Shown piece after piece: positions 1 to 7,704 of a stretch of 22,191 nucleotides of DNA (positions are counted from its first letter, which is position 1; the number at the start of each line of letters is the position of its first letter). The stretch is from Verrucomicrobiota bacterium. Its GTDB lineage: Bacteria; Verrucomicrobiota; Verrucomicrobiia; Chthoniobacterales; UBA10450. The translations under genes were made by a program, and so were the position numbers. The notes under the pieces are model-generated. The model searched no databases, was not told the origin of the DNA, and saw only the letters and a list, made by a program, of their open reading frames with translations. The stretch is taken from contig QHON01000150.1 of the NCBI GenBank assembly GCA_003218815.1, forward strand, positions 1 through 22,191. The letters run 5' to 3'.

Positions 1-942
1 GTTGTGCGGCATGCCGATTATCTTGCCGTGAAGTGCGGCGAGCCTTACGGAACGCTGATCCTTACGCTCTCGGCCATCAGCATCGAAGTCATGACGATTT
101 CCGCCGCGATGTTACACGGTGCCAATAATCCGACTCTTGCGCGGGATGCGATGTTTGCCGTGATTATGATCGCGCTCAACGGGCTGGTTGGGTTATCTCT
201 GCTCTTGGGGGGATTGCGGCACCGCGAGCAGCAGTACAATCTCCAAGGCGCCAGCGCCTATCTTAATACCATCATGGTCCTGGCGGTGCTTGGTTTAATT
301 CTGCCGAACTTCACTACGTCAATGAGCGGACCAAGGTTTTCCTGGCCGCAGGAAATTTTTCTCGCGGTCACGTCGGTGGGACTCTACGCGATTTTTCTGC
401 TCATCCAGACCATGCGCCACAGCCAGTATTTCATTGGGTCGCAGGATGTGTCTGCGATGCCGAATCCGGAGCACGACCAAAGGCAAATGCGGTCCACCGC
501 TTACCACAGCGTGATGTTGTTTGTTTATCTCATCGCTGTGGTTTTGCTGGCCGAGAAATTTGCCATCCCGTTGGATAACGGCATCGAGCGTTTCGGTATG
601 CCGCAGGCGCTCGGTGGAGCGATTATTGCCGCATTGGTTCTCTCGCCGGAGGCTTTAAGCGCCATTCACGCGACGTTGGGCAATCAGCTCCAGCGTTCTG
701 TAAACATTCTGCTTGGTTCAGTGCTCGCGACCATCGGACTGACCATTCCAGCCGTCTTGACTATCGGGCTGGTCACCAGACGGCCGGTGGCGCTCGGTGT
801 GGAAGGCGGCAATTTTCCACTGCTTCTGCTTACACTGGCGGTGAGCGTTGTCACGTTCAGCAGCGGCAGAACCAATATCCTGCAAGGCTGCATTCACCTG
901 CTGTTATTCGCTGTGTTTTTATTGCTGATATTTTTTCCTTGA
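1..942 (+). CDS. chaA: Ca2+/H+ antiporter, ChaA family (5' truncated by window)
   Basis: This is an inner-membrane cation/proton exchanger of the CaCA superfamily, ChaA type, which exports Ca2+ (and in some members Na+/K+) using the proton gradient. The frame is open from base 1, so the true start lies upstream. About 313 codons are present against roughly 366 residues in E. coli ChaA, so about 50 N-terminal residues are missing. The motif GEPYGTLILT followed by a membrane segment containing Glu (SIEVMTISA) is the conserved first alpha-repeat of the family. Around eight further hydrophobic segments follow, with a second acidic repeat near LVLSPEALSA. The gene ends one base before a possible GTG start of the next gene. 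Family assignment is confident; ion specificity cannot be read from sequence. Confidence 0.88.
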   Translation, partial: VVRHADYLAVKCGEPYGTLILTLSAISIEVMTISAAMLHGANNPTLARDAMFAVIMIALNGLVGLSLLLGGLRHREQQYNLQGASAYLNTIMVLAVLGLILPNFTTSMSGPRFSWPQEIFLAVTSVGLYAIFLLIQTMRHSQYFIGSQDVSAMPNPEHDQRQMRSTAYHSVMLFVYLIAVVLLAEKFAIPLDNGIERFGMPQALGGAIIAALVLSPEALSAIHATLGNQLQRSVNILLGSVLATIGLTIPAVLTIGLVTRRPVALGVEGGNFPLLLLTLAVSVVTFSSGRTNILQGCIHLLLFAVFLLLIFFP

Positions 943-979
943 GGTGGGCACTCGGCTGAAAACAAGTCCGCGAAAGATT

Positions 980-1795
980 ATGAATAGGGAACGCGATTAT
1001 GTTCTCGGCACGCACGATGAGGAGCTGGCGAGACTTGGTCTGCAACATAGAGTCTGGCGCCCCGTGGTCCTCGATTGCTGGAAGAAAGCCGGTATCACCG
1101 TGGGCAGCCGCGTGCTCGATGTCGGCGCCGGGCCGGGTTATGCCGCTGTCGATCTTGCGGAGATTGTCGGGTCGACGGGTGAGGTCGTCGCGCTCGAGCG
1201 TTCGAGTAAGTTTGTGCGTGCGACGGAAGAAGCGTGTCGCGCTCGCTCGCTTACCAACGTAAAGATTCACGAATTAGACCTGATGACCGACGATCTGCCG
1301 AAACAGGATTACGATTTTTCCTGGTGTCGATGGGTCGTGTCGTTTGTCAGCGATCCTTCACTGCTGATCAAAAAACTCGCAGGCGTGCTCCAAAAAGGCA
1401 GCGTCGCTATCTTCCATGAATACGGCCATTACGAGACATGGCACTTTTTGCCACGCTTAACAAATCAGGAACGGTTTCGGGAACACGTGATTCAAACGTG
1501 GCGTCAATCAGGCGGTGAGCCCGATGGCGCTGCTGGCCTGCCGGCGCTGCTTTCGGCAAACGGTTTCGCTATACGCTCGGCTACACCACACATCTTTTGT
1601 GTGGGTCCGGGCGACTACATGTGGCAGTGGCCTGCAACGTTCATTGAAATTTACCTTCCCCGCCTGATTGAAATGGGACGAATCGATCAAAAATTCGCCG
1701 ACAAAGTGCGCGCCGACCTGACCAGCGCGGAAAAGAATCCAAATGCATTAATGATTACCCCACTCGTACTGGAAATCGTTGCAGAAAAACTGTAG
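980..1795 (+). CDS. Class I SAM-dependent methyltransferase
   Basis: This is a soluble 271-residue methyltransferase of the Methyltransf_11/25 type. Motif I (VLDVGAGPGY) lies at about residues 45-54. An acidic residue after the next strand (VVALERS, about 69-75) would bind the adenosine ribose, and a post-I to motif IV region (HELDLMTDDLPKQDYDFSWCRW) follows. The C-terminal half, with many aromatic residues, is probably the substrate cap, but nothing in it names the acceptor. An in-frame GTG at 944 would add 12 residues; I prefer the ATG at 980 because the added residues are basic and unlike a methyltransferase N-terminus. Neither start has a clear Shine-Dalgarno. It follows chaA closely and ends 24 nt from the convergent HD gene. 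Confidence 0.88.
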   Translation: MNRERDYVLGTHDEELARLGLQHRVWRPVVLDCWKKAGITVGSRVLDVGAGPGYAAVDLAEIVGSTGEVVALERSSKFVRATEEACRARSLTNVKIHELDLMTDDLPKQDYDFSWCRWVVSFVSDPSLLIKKLAGVLQKGSVAIFHEYGHYETWHFLPRLTNQERFREHVIQTWRQSGGEPDGAAGLPALLSANGFAIRSATPHIFCVGPGDYMWQWPATFIEIYLPRLIEMGRIDQKFADKVRADLTSAEKNPNALMITPLVLEIVAEKL

Positions 1796-1819
1796 TGCCG
1801 CCGTGTCGGCTATCGCGGC

Positions 1820-2404
1820 CTACTTAATTCCCGCGAGGCCGAGCCGATGGGCGTCGGTGCCGAGCGCAGCGATCGCGTTTGCAATCACTTCGTCGAGCGG
1901 CATTCCTAATTCGGCTGCACCCTGCACGATGTCCTCGCGGTTAACGGCGCGGGCGAACGCTTTGTCCTTCATCTTCTTCTTCACCGATGCAACATCGACG
2001 TCGTAGATGCTTTTGCTAGGACGGACGCGAGCTACTGCGATGACGAATCCGCTCAATTCATCCACGGCGTAGAGGGTCTGCTCCAGCGGCGTCTTACGCG
2101 CTACATTGGTGTAATTCGCGTGCGAAAGAATTGCGCGGCAGACCTCCTCGCTCCAGCCGTGGTCGCGGAGCCATGCTACCCCCACGCTTGGGTGCCCATC
2201 GGTCGCGCTTTGCTCATGGTTTGGATGGCGCTCGTAATCCATGTCGTGCAACAGGCCGACCGCCTCCCAAAGATCTACATCCGCGCCGCGAAGCGTTGCG
2301 AAATGCTTCATCGAGTCAGCAACCGCGTAGCAATGTTTTCTCAAGCTTTCCGATTGGACCCAATCGTGAAGAATCGTGAGAGCGCGATCGGCAAGTGTTG
2401 TCAT
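1820..2404 (-). CDS. HD-domain (HDIG-like) metal-dependent phosphohydrolase
   Basis: This 194-residue protein has an HD-superfamily fold. His24 (RKHCYAV), the His53-Asp54 pair (LLHDMDYERHP), further histidines around 63-71 and His95 (ILSHANY), and a later Asp (YAVDELSGF) match the H...HD...H...D metal-binding pattern. Such proteins are phosphohydrolases acting on nucleotides or phosphate esters; the substrate here is unknown. The first 125 residues are the catalytic domain. The basic C-terminal part (VKKKMKDKAFARAV) matches the conserved tail of bacterial HDIG proteins of about 190 residues. It lies 64 nt downstream of the L,D-transpeptidase on the same strand, and no terminator is visible between them, so they may share a transcript. 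Confidence 0.87.
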   Translation of the reverse strand: MTTLADRALTILHDWVQSESLRKHCYAVADSMKHFATLRGADVDLWEAVGLLHDMDYERHPNHEQSATDGHPSVGVAWLRDHGWSEEVCRAILSHANYTNVARKTPLEQTLYAVDELSGFVIAVARVRPSKSIYDVDVASVKKKMKDKAFARAVNREDIVQGAAELGMPLDEVIANAIAALGTDAHRLGLAGIK

Positions 2405-2468
2405 CGTCGACGATACAAATCAATTGGGCGGTTGAAACTGACTAAACTAGTAGCTGAAACGCATTCCG

Positions 2469-3566
2469 TTAATGAATCGAGACAGCGTCGCCACTCTTTA
2501 TTTTTGTCGCAAGACGAACAACGTCCCAGTTGGCAAGGCGAACACAGCCGTGACTCGCGGAGCGGCCGATGGAATCGGGATCATTTGTCCCGTGGATCCC
2601 GATTCCTTTCTTGCTAAGCGCGATCCATATCACCCCGACCGGATTATTCGGACCGGGTGGGAGAAGGTGGAAATTGCCGCTGCGTTTGCCGTGTTGAAGC
2701 ATTTCCTTGTCCCAACGAAACGTCGGCATCTTCGTAATCCTGCTTACTTTCCACTCGCCAATGGGCGACGCGGTGTGAGCGGAACCGATCGTCACCGGAT
2801 AAGTTGCAATTAATTTATCGCCTTCGTGCACTTCAAGCATGTTGGTCTTGGTATCAATTTTCACCGCGACAGGCGGCGCAGCGGATTGATGTGTTTTCGG
2901 CTCGTTGTTTTTGTTTGCGTTTTGACTTTGTGCATCTGGCTGATCTTCGATGTCATTCGCGGCTTGCGAAGGAACATCGCTACCGGGTTTAATGTCTTTG
3001 ACAGATGCAAGCTCAAACGGCTCGACGTTCGGGACGCTGAGCTGGTCGCCTACCTTTAGCGTTTTCATCTTGCCAGGATTAAGTTGCTCCAGGAAATGAA
3101 CGTCGCTGTGAAATTTCTCTGCAATGGCTTCGGCGGCGTCGTGATACGGTAGAAATTTTAACTTTGCCTGTTCCGACACACTGCTGGGCGACGGGCCGAT
3201 GCTTTGAATGTCAGCTTCAGTGACGGAGTAGGAGACGAGGACCGCGCCTACGCTGGCCAGATCAAGACCATTAATGTCAGGCGCGACATTGGCTTTCGTC
3301 TTACTCTTTGCCGGCGGCTGTTGCGGCTGTTCACCTCGGGAGAGACGATAGAGGGCAAGCGCTTTCCAAGTAAAATCGCCATAGTGTCCATCAAGCTTGC
3401 CGGGACTAAAGTTCGCTCGATCAAGAAAGATCTGCAGGCGAGTGGCGTTTTCGACATCAACCTTGCTGGGCGTCTTTTCAGTGGCAGGCTTCTTCCTGGC
3501 TGCTGCCGACAGGATATTGCTTGAAAGCAATGCGGTGACAACTGCGATGCGAAGAATGGAGCTCAC
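2469..3566 (-). CDS. Exported L,D-transpeptidase (YkuD) with LysM and peptidoglycan-binding-like domains
   Basis: This is a periplasmic enzyme of peptidoglycan remodelling, 365 residues. Residues 1-23 form a signal peptide ending near LSAAA. Residues about 43-74 (FSPGKLDGHYGDFTWKAL) look like a PG_binding_1 repeat. Residues about 137-181 form a LysM-type domain ending in KVGDQLSVPNV. A linker rich in Asn, Gln and Asp follows. The YkuD catalytic domain occupies about 232-365 with His325 (GIHGTND) and the nucleophile Cys341 in SHGCVRL. The family makes 3-3 cross-links or attaches proteins to the stem peptide; which one applies here is open. Translation starts at a GTG with no evident Shine-Dalgarno. 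It is divergent from the protease gene, with 289 nt between them. Confidence 0.92.
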   Translation of the reverse strand: MSSILRIAVVTALLSSNILSAAARKKPATEKTPSKVDVENATRLQIFLDRANFSPGKLDGHYGDFTWKALALYRLSRGEQPQQPPAKSKTKANVAPDINGLDLASVGAVLVSYSVTEADIQSIGPSPSSVSEQAKLKFLPYHDAAEAIAEKFHSDVHFLEQLNPGKMKTLKVGDQLSVPNVEPFELASVKDIKPGSDVPSQAANDIEDQPDAQSQNANKNNEPKTHQSAAPPVAVKIDTKTNMLEVHEGDKLIATYPVTIGSAHTASPIGEWKVSRITKMPTFRWDKEMLQHGKRSGNFHLLPPGPNNPVGVIWIALSKKGIGIHGTNDPDSIGRSASHGCVRLANWDVVRLATKIKSGDAVSIH

Positions 3567-3798
3567 ACAATTTCATCGTAGTGATCGTTTCTTTCGGCTG
3601 TTAGCTGACGCTGCGGCGACCTTTTAAACATGGTTTTTGGTTGAGCTTGCATGGTGCCATTTCGTGAATTAAGCGTGCGCAAAATGAATAGGATGGCGCA
3701 AAGCGCTAGGTTGTCGATGACTGGCTTACTGCATAAAGCCGGGCGCCGCTTCCCGTTGGTTTTTACGTTTGCAAATTAGAAAGCGTATGCTAAATCTG

Positions 3799-3828
3799 GC
3801 GGCCACGGGAGCAGTAGTCTCCCGCCGC
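3799..3828 (+). other. GC-rich hairpin in the leader of the protease gene
   Basis: GCGG (3799-3802), a three-base CCA bulge and CGGGAG (3806-3811) pair with CTCCCG (3819-3824) and CCGC (3825-3828) around a 7-nt loop. That gives ten mostly G-C pairs ending 27 nt before the ATG at 3856. No T-run follows, so it is not a typical terminator. It may be a translational or RNA-stability element, or an operator. It is a sequence observation with no known family. Confidence 0.35.
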
Positions 3829-3855
3829 ATGATCTCAACCTTCAAGTAATCCACC

Positions 3856-4752
3856 ATGTTCCCAATCAATCGTTTCATTCGGTCCTTCTTTAAATTCCTC
3901 GCAGCAATTGTCTCGGTTTTCCTTCCGATCAGTGCATTTGCTAGTCCGCCCATTGGCGTCCTCGATGATACGCATGCCGCCATTCGGGCGGTTATGGCTG
4001 TCCAAGGAGAGGTCACGCCCGATTTGATGCGGCAGCCGGAGATTCTGGGAACTGCGGTGGGTGTCGATGCGGCCGGTACTCCAGTGCTAACCGTTTATGT
4101 TGATCGAGATGCGGCGAACGCGGGGGAAGTGATACGGAGCCTACCGCGAGACGTTCGCGGTGCGGGCGTGCAGGTTCATTTGACGGATAAATTTCGCGCG
4201 ATGGCCAAACCGCCCTGGGCCGGCGGTGGAGGTCATAGCGTAAGTCACACGGCGAAACAAACGCCGCCAATTCAACTCGGGACGTCTGGCGGTTGGTCGA
4301 AAGATCTCGCGAATGGCTACTGCTGCGGTGGAACACTCGGCTCGCTGGTGAAAATCGGCAGCACACAGTACATCCTGAGCAACTATCACGTATTCGAATC
4401 CGACATCGTTTCGGGTGGCAACAATACCGTGGCGACGACGGGTGACCCGATCATTCAGCCAGGTTTAATAGACGTGAACTGCAATAAGAACAACGCGCAG
4501 ACCGTTGGGACACTGGTAAAGAAAAGTTCGCTCCCGAATAGCAATGTCGATTGCTCAATCGCACAAATCAGTTCGGGTATGGTACGAACCGATGGTGCCA
4601 TCCTCGAGATCGGAACGATTTCGTCATCAACTGTGTCCGCCGCGATCAATCAGGCCGTCAAAAAGAGCGGTCGAACAACCGGGCTATCGCACAGCGCGGT
4701 CTCGGGCTTGAACGCGACGGTTAGCGTGACCTACGATGCAGTAAGTTTTTGA
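3856..4752 (+). CDS. Secreted trypsin-like (S1-fold) serine protease, split by a frameshift
   Basis: This is an exported chymotrypsin-fold protease whose frame stops at 4752, just before the catalytic serine. Residues 1-29 are a signal peptide (cleavage near SAFA). Residues about 50-115 form an N-terminal domain with a GTAVGVDAAGTPVLTVYV core. The protease domain begins near 155 (CCGGTLGS). His178 (LSNYHVFE) and Asp232 (NVDCSIA) are triad candidates, and the GRTTG motif at 272-276 precedes the active-site loop. The serine motif NSGDSGS lies in the -1 frame immediately after. One extra T in the five-T run at 4746-4750 would restore a 349-residue protein with Ser304. It may be a sequencing error, a recent pseudogene or a slippage site. 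Substrate unknown. Confidence 0.82.
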   Translation: MFPINRFIRSFFKFLAAIVSVFLPISAFASPPIGVLDDTHAAIRAVMAVQGEVTPDLMRQPEILGTAVGVDAAGTPVLTVYVDRDAANAGEVIRSLPRDVRGAGVQVHLTDKFRAMAKPPWAGGGGHSVSHTAKQTPPIQLGTSGGWSKDLANGYCCGGTLGSLVKIGSTQYILSNYHVFESDIVSGGNNTVATTGDPIIQPGLIDVNCNKNNAQTVGTLVKKSSLPNSNVDCSIAQISSGMVRTDGAILEIGTISSSTVSAAINQAVKKSGRTTGLSHSAVSGLNATVSVTYDAVSF

Positions 4753-4904
4753 ATAGCGGCGATTCGGGATCGCTGATGGTCGAAGATGTCGCAACCAGTC
4801 CGCGGGCGGTGGGTTTGCTCTATGCGGGCAGCAGCACCAGCGCGATCGCGAATCCAATTAATCAAGTCCTCTCGTTCCTCGGCGCCACGATGGTGGGGAA
4901 CTGA
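4752..4904 (+). pseudogene. Displaced C-terminal part of the serine protease
   Basis: Read in the frame beginning at 4752 (AAT), this stretch encodes 50 residues: it opens with NSGDSGSLMVEDV, continues with RAVGLLYAG, and ends at TGA 4902-4904. GDSGS is the oxyanion-hole and nucleophile motif of S1 proteases, and the later hydrophobic strand is the expected next beta-strand. It has no start codon of its own at its beginning and clearly belongs to the gene at 3856. The codons look intact, so any inactivation is recent or only apparent. Confidence 0.8.
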
Positions 4905-4973
4905 CGCTGGCAGTAGAAACCAAATCTTAGCACATCCGCTTGCGTGAGGCGGATGTCGGTGAATCGTCGAGTA

Positions 4974-5312
4974 ATGCGATTCTGCGGAAGACGCTGGCAG
5001 CGATGTGGCTTCTGCTTGCTGCTTCTCACAATTGCTCTCGTCCCCGTTTGCCGACAGAATATGGCGCAGAATAGTTCAGCCTCATCGAAACGAGACATTA
5101 ACGCCGTGCTGGCTGCTCACGATAAGGAGTTGCTTGCGATTCCGGACGTAGTCGGCGTCTCTGTCGGGGTCCTCGAAGATGGCCGCACAGCTTGTCTGAA
5201 AGTTATGCTCGCCCGCAAAAATCCAGAAACGGAACGAAAGATTCCTAATTTGCTCGAAGGTTATCCGGTCGTTGTAGAGTTGACGGGAGAGATCCGACCG
5301 ATGAGCCCGTAA
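4974..5312 (+). CDS. Small exported protein sharing the protease's N-terminal domain
   Basis: This encodes about 112 residues of unknown function. Arginine-rich residues followed by CGFCLLLLTIALVPVC form a signal peptide or membrane anchor. The rest (about 40-112) resembles residues 45-116 of the protease just upstream: GVSVGVLEDG against GTAVGVDAAG, then an Ile/Leu-Pro, a variable loop, and VVVELTGEIRPM against VQVHLTDKFRAM. The gene starts 69 nt after the protease end and is on the same strand, so it may act with it, for example as a propeptide-like inhibitor or partner (inference). Starts at GTG 4944 or ATG 4953 are also in frame; 4974 gives the most normal signal peptide. None has a good Shine-Dalgarno. 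Confidence 0.65.
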   Translation: MRFCGRRWQRCGFCLLLLTIALVPVCRQNMAQNSSASSKRDINAVLAAHDKELLAIPDVVGVSVGVLEDGRTACLKVMLARKNPETERKIPNLLEGYPVVVELTGEIRPMSP

Positions 5313-5339
5313 AAAGCCGTTTAGACAAAACGCACCTTC

Positions 5340-5365
5340 GGTGTTCCACCAATAGGCAGAACACC
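5340..5365. terminator. Possible hairpin between convergent genes
   Basis: GGTGTTC (5340-5346) and GAACACC (5359-5365) form a 7-bp inverted repeat with a 12-nt loop, between the convergent genes ending at 5312 and 5398. No T-run follows on either strand, so intrinsic termination is doubtful. Confidence 0.25.
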
Positions 5366-5397
5366 AAGGCGCGATTAGAGACAAACGAGTTCAGCTC

Positions 5398-5727
5398 TTA
5401 ATCCTCATCGAGGATCACGCGATCAACCATTATGTTGTCGCCTGTCCCGACATAGTGAACGCGGACGGGGACGCCCACTTTGATTCTCGTTCTTACCATA
5501 TCTTCATCTAGGGTCCGGCCGCTCCGGGTCACATAAGTGACCGTCTTGCCGAAGCGATACCGACGCGGTCCGCTACTCTCCCTGAGCACGATGGCACTCC
5601 CTGGAGTATACTCCGTAATCGTACCGTTGCCTTCAGTCGTGGTGGTCGTTGTGGTCGTCTCCGAGACCTGTCCCCATGCAAACGGGGCCACAACTGCTAA
5701 CGCCATACTTAAAAGCGTTTTTTTCAT
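5398..5727 (-). CDS. Small exported protein with threonine run, unknown function
   Basis: This is a 109-residue exported protein. The start at ATG 5727 is supported by AAAGGGAA about six bases upstream and by an immediate signal peptide (MKKTLLSMALAVVAPFAWGQ); in-frame extension to 5814 would hide that signal peptide. After cleavage come eight consecutive threonines (5635-5658), then a compact beta-rich domain: ITEYTPGSAIVLRE, YRFGKTVTYVTRSGRTLDE, and VPVRVHYVGTGDNIMVDRVIL. The last segment reads like a small barrel with OB- or SH3-like strands. I do not recognise a named family. It is separated by 364 nt from the divergent ynb-like operon. Periplasmic or surface location is expected. Confidence 0.8.
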   Translation of the reverse strand: MKKTLLSMALAVVAPFAWGQVSETTTTTTTTEGNGTITEYTPGSAIVLRESSGPRRYRFGKTVTYVTRSGRTLDEDMVRTRIKVGVPVRVHYVGTGDNIMVDRVILDED

Positions 5728-6091
5728 GATTTCCCTTTCTTGTTTAGTTGCTGTGGCGGTAAGCTTTCCGTGTACCGGTTGAATTCTGGGGCCGGACGAC
5801 GAATTTGCCGCCATATTAGATTCGCGCGTACCTTGCAGGCCGGATGCTTCAAAAAGTCCCTTTAACCGCCACTGAATAGACTTTTTGGCTCAGCGAATCT
5901 TGGTCTGAGTAACGGTGAACAAAGTTCTCGATTGACACCTCGGGTTGTCACTTAATCGAGTAACCTGAACGGCATCCTAATTCTGATCTGTCGAGCGAAC
6001 CGACCTTTTTTGGACATTCATGTTGTGCGTGTTTTGCTACAATGCCATTCAAAAACGCAAGACTGCGAATTTTTCATCAAAGCGTAAGTGC
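5728..6091. promoter_or_regulatory. Divergent intergenic region with two dyad elements
   Basis: No convincing gene lies in these 364 nt; it must carry the promoters for the exported protein (minus strand) and the ynb-like operon (plus strand). CAAAAAGTC (5850-5858) and GACTTTTTG (5879-5887) form a 9-bp inverted repeat with a 20-nt spacer. TTGACA at 5932-5937 is a perfect -35 hexamer, but no good -10 lies 16-18 nt downstream. It overlaps the dyad TGACA-N8-TGTCA (5933-5950), which could be an operator. These are sequence observations with inferred roles. Confidence 0.3.
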
Positions 6092-6751
6092 ATGGCAAAT
6101 TATGAACCAATCTCGCGTCGGCCGATCGCAGCGGCGTTTCGCCGAACAGCCGAAGCCGCGACGCGTTTGTGTGTGCGCTGGGGAATTCATCCCGATGCTA
6201 TCTCGTACTTGTCGGTCTTAGCGGCGCTGGCCAGCGCGTTTTGCTTTTGGCAATCGCATACTGCGCCGCGACTGCTGATCATAGCGCCGGTGTTTTGCTA
6301 TCTCCGGCTTTGGTTCAACATGCTCGATGGAATGGTTGCCCTCGCTGCCGGTAAGGCCACCGCGCGTGGAGAAATCCTAAATGATCTGCCAGATCGAATT
6401 TCAGATATCGTGATCTTTGTAGGTATCGCCCACAGCGGTTGGATGAATCCGATTTTGGGTTATTGGGCGGCAATCCTCGCGGTCCTTACTGCTTACGTGG
6501 GAATCTTCGGTCAAGCCATCGGCGTGCAGCGCGAATTTAGCGGATGGATGTCGAAGCCTTGGCGCATGGTGGCGCTTCATATCGGAGCGTGGACGACGCT
6601 TGCATGCTGGTGGTGGAACGATCAGTCGATCCGGCTTCAGGGTCTCACAATTCTCGATTGGACTTGCATCGTCGTAATCGCCGGCTGCGTGCAAACAATT
6701 GCGGCTCGCTTGAAACGGATTATGGCTGCGCTCGAACGAAGAACGAAATAA
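6092..6751 (+). CDS. ynbA: CDP-alcohol phosphatidyltransferase, YnbA-like
   Basis: This integral membrane enzyme of 219 residues should transfer a phosphatidyl group from CDP-diacylglycerol to an alcohol. The family signature has perfect spacing: N76-x2-D79-G80-x2-A83-L84-x8-G93-x3-N97-x3-D101. Two of the usual four aspartates are Asn (76, 97) and the Arg after Ala83 is Leu. As I recall it, E. coli YnbA (about 201 residues) has the same two Asn, so this supports YnbA rather than PgsA/PssA. About six hydrophobic helices are visible. ATG 6092 is chosen because the residues then match the short amphipathic start of the family; an upstream ATG at 6020 would add 24 residues. The stop overlaps the next ATG by one base (TAATG), indicating translational coupling. 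Confidence 0.85.
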   Translation: MANYEPISRRPIAAAFRRTAEAATRLCVRWGIHPDAISYLSVLAALASAFCFWQSHTAPRLLIIAPVFCYLRLWFNMLDGMVALAAGKATARGEILNDLPDRISDIVIFVGIAHSGWMNPILGYWAAILAVLTAYVGIFGQAIGVQREFSGWMSKPWRMVALHIGAWTTLACWWWNDQSIRLQGLTILDWTCIVVIAGCVQTIAARLKRIMAALERRTK

Positions 6752-7704
6752 TGTCGCCGCAGATCGCGCTCCACGATCCCGTTTTTCGCGCCTACCTTTG
6801 GATCGTTCCTTTCTCCCTTATCGTAAGCGGTGCACTGCTCGCTCTGCTCAAATGGGGACTTAAGAAAGAGATCAGCTCAATGTGGCGAACCTATTGCTCA
6901 TGGCTGATTATGGCGCCGCTGGCGTTAGTGGTCGTTTTTGCGGGGCGCATTCCAACTATCCTTGGTGTGACGTTGCTCGCGATTTTTGGATTTAAGGAAT
7001 TCGCACGGGCGTCTGGTTTATATCGAGACTGGTGGATGACCGGCGCGGTTTATGCAGGAATCGTGACTGTGGGCGCTGCTTCATTGATGTCGCACCCACA
7101 CGGTGAAGAGCCCGGCTCTGGTTGGTACGGGTTTTTCGTCGCGACGCCCGTTTTTGCGATCGCTTTGATTCTGTTGATTCCGATTCTGCGCAATCGGGCG
7201 CGGGATGAACTACAGAGGATGTCACTGGCCATTGTGGGCTTTGTTTACATCGGCTGGATGTTTGGACACCTCGGTTTCCTAGCCAACACGAACGATGCTT
7301 ACGGATTCATTTGTTACATCGTTTTCGCTACGGAATTGAATGACGTTGCCGCATTTACGTTTGGCAGGTTATTCGGGCGCCATCCTCTCCGCAGTAAAAT
7401 TAGTCCGAGCAAAACCTGGGAGGGCGCGCTCGGCGCGCTAGCGGTATCGATGTTGCTACCTTGGTTACTTCGTTTTTCATTTCCGTTCTTTGGTGTCTGG
7501 CAGCTTGTCCTTACTGGCTTGATCGTTGGGATCGGAGGGCAACTCGGCGATCTCTCAATTAGCGTGATCAAGCGCGACATTGGAACGAAAGACATGGGTG
7601 GGACGATTCCCGGGCATGGCGGAATATTGGACCGAATCGATAGCCTAATTTACGTGGCGCCCCTGTTCATGCACATGGCAAACTATTATTATCGGCTGCG
7701 ATGA
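6751..7704 (+). CDS. ynbB: Phosphatidate cytidylyltransferase (CdsA paralogue), YnbB-like
   Basis: This 317-residue polytopic membrane protein converts phosphatidic acid and CTP to CDP-diacylglycerol. The C-terminal CDS signature is complete at about 271-298: S-x2-KR near SVIKRDIGTKD, then IPGHGGILDRIDS. A further family motif (SKTWEG) lies near residue 228. About eight membrane helices precede it. Length and neighbours fit E. coli YnbB (about 298 residues), a CdsA paralogue reported to have CDP-DAG synthase activity. Its first base overlaps the stop of ynbA and its stop overlaps the next ATG (ATGA). It would feed CDP-DAG to the YnbA-like transferase. Housekeeping CdsA is an alternative name, but the operon argues for a dedicated paralogue. 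Confidence 0.88.
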   Translation: MSPQIALHDPVFRAYLWIVPFSLIVSGALLALLKWGLKKEISSMWRTYCSWLIMAPLALVVVFAGRIPTILGVTLLAIFGFKEFARASGLYRDWWMTGAVYAGIVTVGAASLMSHPHGEEPGSGWYGFFVATPVFAIALILLIPILRNRARDELQRMSLAIVGFVYIGWMFGHLGFLANTNDAYGFICYIVFATELNDVAAFTFGRLFGRHPLRSKISPSKTWEGALGALAVSMLLPWLLRFSFPFFGVWQLVLTGLIVGIGGQLGDLSISVIKRDIGTKDMGGTIPGHGGILDRIDSLIYVAPLFMHMANYYYRLR

